The position numbers and the translations under genes are program-made. Shown here in pieces: positions 4,347-5,902 of a DNA stretch of 5,902 bases. Numbering within the stretch: the stretch's first letter is position 1; each line of letters opens with the position of its first letter. The notes beneath the pieces were generated by a model. That model did not search any database and had not been told where the DNA came from. It saw nothing but the letters and a program-made list of their open reading frames with translations. Source of the DNA: Candidatus Gastranaerophilales bacterium (lineage in GTDB: Bacteria; Cyanobacteriota; Vampirovibrionia; Gastranaerophilales; Gastranaerophilaceae). The stretch covers positions 1 to 5,902 of the forward strand of contig CAJULH010000062.1 in NCBI GenBank assembly GCA_910587175.1. Reading direction: 5' to 3'.

Positions 4347-4670
4347 TTATGCAATTGTATCAAGTTTATGTATATCGATGCCTGTTGAACCTAGTTTGCT
4401 TGCCACGCTGTCTACATCTCCTTCAATGTAGTAATCTTTTCCATTGTATGAAATTTTGGTTTCGTTCATTAAATCGTTTCCATTTATTGTATAACTCTCT
4501 TTTAGGCGTTTCTGTTTGCTTGAAGGTTCCAAGGATGTTATATTTGCCGGATTGATATAAATATATCCGCCATTATTTTTCTTTGATTTATCATCTGACA
4601 ACGTTTTAATACCAATTAAAGTTGATTTTGGGCTTACAGGGTTTATTTGCGGTAATGAATTTGTACTCAT
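4347..4670 (-). CDS. Small conserved-looking protein with weak FlbD-like pattern, function unknown
   Basis: The 107-residue product starts at the ATG at 4670-4668, which has AAGGAG 6 nt upstream; an in-frame TTG at 4691 lies upstream of that site and is rejected. The first 33 residues are polar, Pro/Ser-rich and probably disordered. The rest reads as a compact beta-rich domain: G-G-Y-I-Y-I-N-P-A-N-I-T-S-L-E-P (34-49), a charged linker, then T-K-I-S-Y-N-G-K-D-Y-Y-I-E-G-D-V-D-S-V-A-S-K-L (71-93). The 'I-N-P-x-x-I-x-x-[IL]-E-P ... x-I-x-x-N-G-K-x-Y-x-[IV]-x-x-x-[IV]-x-x-V' pattern recalls the small FlbD family associated with flagellar gene clusters, and more loosely LytTR-type folds. No flagellar gene is in view, so I do not assign a role. 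It is the upstream neighbour of the EF-hand gene and may share its transcript. Confidence 0.7.
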   Translation of the reverse strand: MSTNSLPQINPVSPKSTLIGIKTLSDDKSKKNNGGYIYINPANITSLEPSSKQKRLKESYTINGNDLMNETKISYNGKDYYIEGDVDSVASKLGSTGIDIHKLDTIA

Positions 4671-4767
4671 TTTGTTCTCCTTTTGCTGCAATGTAATAAT
4701 TTTTGATTATGTAATATAAAAAACCTGCAATAAAATTATTTGCGTACCAAATTATTAAATACGCGTT

Positions 4768-4802
4768 AAAAAACCGGCACTCATTTTTTGAATACCGGTT
4801 TT
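4768..4802 (-). terminator. Rho-independent terminator of the rplJ-rplL transcript
   Basis: Read on the minus strand, AAAACCGGTATTC (4802-4790) pairs with GAGTGCCGGTTTT (4782-4770): 13 pairs including two G-U, with a 7-nt A-rich loop. A run of six Ts on the minus strand (4773-4768) follows. It begins about 43 nt after the rplL stop. Two small stems lie in that gap, GGGG/CCCC (plus 4828-4831 with 4837-4840) and GGCT/AGCC (plus 4814-4817 with 4824-4827). Confidence 0.85.
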
Positions 4803-4845
4803 AAAATTTAATTGGCTTTAAGCAGCCGGGGTAAAACCCCTAAAA

Positions 4846-5226
4846 CTATTTAATTTCAACAGTAGCGCCAGCTTCTTCAAGTTGTTTTTTGATAGCTTCA
4901 GCATCTTCTTTTTTAACATTTTCTTTGATTGGTTTAGGTGCGCCGTCTACTAAATCTTTAGCTTCTTTTAAACCTAAGCCTGTGATTTCTCTAACGATTT
5001 TAAGTACCGGAATCTTGTTAGCGCCGGCAGAAGCCAATACAACGGTTACTTCAGAAGAGCCGGCATCAGCTGCATCAGCAGCACCTGCAGCAGCTGGAGC
5101 AGCAGCAACTGCAACTGGAGCAGCAGCACTAACGCCGAATTTTTCTTCCATAGCTTTTACTAATTCGCTAGCTTCGATTAATGTTAATTTTTCAATTGAT
5201 TCTAAAATAGCTTCAACATTGCTCAT
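4846..5226 (-). CDS. rplL: 50S ribosomal protein L7/L12
   Basis: The 126-residue protein is the multicopy stalk protein, which binds as dimers to the L10 C-terminal helix and recruits and stimulates the translational GTPases (EF-Tu, EF-G, IF2). The N-terminal dimerisation helices occupy residues 1-32 (E-A-I-L-E-S-I-E-K-L-T-L-I-E-A-S-E-L-V). The flexible hinge is an Ala/Pro/Gly-rich stretch at about 33-58. The C-terminal factor-binding domain (59-126) carries SAGANKIPVLKIVREITGLGLKEAKDLVDGAPK, the family signature, from residue 66. The ATG follows a GGAG (plus 5235-5238) by 8 nt. It is the second gene after rplJ, 81 nt upstream, and ends before a good terminator. Length is normal for the family. 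Confidence 0.98.
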   Translation of the reverse strand: MSNVEAILESIEKLTLIEASELVKAMEEKFGVSAAAPVAVAAAPAAAGAADAADAGSSEVTVVLASAGANKIPVLKIVREITGLGLKEAKDLVDGAPKPIKENVKKEDAEAIKKQLEEAGATVEIK

Positions 5227-5275
5227 TTGTTTTTCTCCTTTTATTTTTTAAAGTAATTTATTTTGTATTAAACTT

Positions 5276-5299
5276 GGGTACAAAAACTAATTTTGACCC
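5276..5299 (-). promoter_or_regulatory. Hairpin in the rplJ-rplL intergenic region
   Basis: On the minus strand GGGT (5299-5296) then CAAAA (5295-5291) pair with TTTTG (5285-5281) and ACCC (5279-5276): 9 pairs with one bulged base (5280) and a 5-nt loop. It starts 8 nt after the rplJ stop. No T-run follows, so it is not a terminator. It may limit translational readthrough effects, act in processing, or help raise L7/L12 output relative to L10, but its role is inferred. Confidence 0.45.
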
Positions 5300-5307
5300 G
5301 GGGTGAT

Positions 5308-5832
5308 TTATTGGTTTGCTTTTTGTGCGCGAACCGCATCAACAGCACGTACCAAAGCTGACATAACGCCGTTGATACCAAATACGATACCTGAAGCAGG
5401 TGAATTGATACTGCCGAGGATTTTTGCGTAGAGTTCTTCTTTTGAAGGAAGAAGGGCAAGTTTTTTAGCTTCGTCAGCTGATAAAACTTTGCCATCCAAA
5501 ACGGCACCTTTGATTTCGCCTTTTTTGCTTTCTTTAATAAAGTTTGCAACTACTTTTGCAGCGCTTACTTCGTCGCCGAAACCAAAAGCAATAGCGGAAG
5601 GACCCGTCATAAGTTCTTCAATTGCTTCAAAGGAAGTACCCTTTGAAGCAAGTTTGCAAAGGGTGTTTTTTGTTACCGTATAATCAGCATCACTTTTTTG
5701 AAGTTTGCGTCTCAGATCGGTAATTTCTTCTACTGTATATCCACGATAGTCAGTAACAACTGCAACCTTGGCGTTTTCAAATTGTTTTTTAAAGTGTTCA
5801 ACTTTTTCATTCTTAAAAGCCTTTGTTGACAT
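5308..5832 (-). CDS. rplJ: 50S ribosomal protein L10
   Basis: L10 forms the base of the 50S stalk: its N-terminal domain binds 23S rRNA with L11, and its long C-terminal helix holds the L7/L12 dimers encoded just downstream. The 174 residues show the family's segments: K-x-E-x-V-x-x-F-K-K-x-F (7-18), V-A-V-V-T-D-Y-R-G (23-31), Y-T-V-T-K-N-T-L (51-58), T-G-P-S-A-I-A-F (76-83), L-P-S-K-E-E-L-Y-A-K-I-L-G (128-140) and the Ala/Val-rich C-terminal helix. The ATG at 5832-5830 has a GGAG (plus 5845-5848) 12 nt upstream, longer than the 5-8 nt seen elsewhere in this window. No better start exists in frame. L10, or its complex with L7/L12, usually represses its own mRNA through the leader, most of which lies beyond the right edge. 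Confidence 0.97.
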   Translation of the reverse strand: MSTKAFKNEKVEHFKKQFENAKVAVVTDYRGYTVEEITDLRRKLQKSDADYTVTKNTLCKLASKGTSFEAIEELMTGPSAIAFGFGDEVSAAKVVANFIKESKKGEIKGAVLDGKVLSADEAKKLALLPSKEELYAKILGSINSPASGIVFGINGVMSALVRAVDAVRAQKANQ

Positions 5833-5902
5833 AATTGTAACTTTCTCCTTTCGTTCAAAATTGGTTTTAAAAGCAAATTTATTGCTAAATACTAAAAAAG
5901 TT
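5833..5902 (-). promoter_or_regulatory. Start-proximal part of the rplJ leader, cut by the window edge
   Basis: The 70 bases before rplJ are AT-rich and contain its GGAG site. A small hairpin, AGCAA/TTGCT with a 5-nt loop (plus 5872-5876 with 5882-5886), is followed on the minus strand by four Ts; it is weak and could be an attenuator remnant or chance. No convincing promoter is seen, so transcription probably starts further right, in an upstream gene such as rplA or in a longer leader. Confidence 0.3.

Noticed and set aside
4671..4691. TTG at 4691 (minus strand) as the start of the small FlbD-like gene
   Set aside because: The AAGGAG site lies between it and the ATG at 4670, at the ideal distance for the ATG.
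4889..5251. Plus-strand 120-codon open frame opposite rplL
   Set aside because: It lies antisense to the L7/L12 gene; its Ala/Thr/Ser-rich translation is a by-product of the Ala-rich hinge.
1..5902. tRNA, rRNA, CRISPR, insertion-sequence ends or phage attachment sites
   Set aside because: I looked on both strands and saw no cloverleaf, regularly spaced repeat, transposase fragment or matching terminal inverted repeats.

Overview
The window is AT-rich, uses the standard code and shows clear Shine-Dalgarno sites (mostly AAGGAG or close variants) before most genes. Translation-apparatus genes are mixed with small accessory genes and EF-hand-like acidic proteins. Ribosomal protein S2, EF-Ts, L10 and L7/L12 are plainly bacterial. 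The S2 N-terminus and the calcium-loop proteins would fit a gut cyanobacterial relative (Vampirovibrionia / Gastranaerophilales, 'Melainabacteria'), but this is an impression from sequence style; a low-GC Firmicute or another phylum is not excluded.

Layout. 1-479: the 3' end of a gene for an Asp/Gly-rich calcium-loop repeat protein, cut by the left edge. 557-1207: a HigB/HigA-type toxin-antitoxin operon, toxin first, with its own promoter and a palindromic candidate operator. 1212-1370: a small AbrB/SpoVT-type regulator on the minus strand, ending 4 bp from the antitoxin stop. 1403-1672: a promoter and a 65-residue protein of unknown function. 1695-3668: the rpsB-tsf operon, with a promoter, a structured leader of about 100 nt, an intercistronic hairpin that competes with a hairpin over the tsf ribosome binding site, and a strong bidirectional terminator. 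3684-4670: two minus-strand genes, an EF-hand-like protein and a small protein weakly resembling FlbD. 4768-5832: rplL and, upstream of it, rplJ on the minus strand, with a terminator after rplL and a hairpin between the two genes.

How the parts work together. S2 (30S subunit), L10 and L7/L12 (the 50S stalk that recruits translation factors) and EF-Ts (nucleotide exchange on EF-Tu) all serve elongation or ribosome assembly. The two r-protein units converge, separated by two accessory genes and two terminators. The left third is a typical accessory patch: toxin-antitoxin pair, AbrB-like regulator and an orphan small gene, packed with almost no intergenic space.

The most interesting material is regulatory: a probably leaderless toxin mRNA under a promoter whose spacer is a near-perfect palindrome, an rpsB leader that can fold into a closed multi-helix domain with a possible pseudoknot, and a terminator-versus-SD-sequestration pair between rpsB and tsf. 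I see no tRNA, rRNA, CRISPR array, insertion sequence or origin.
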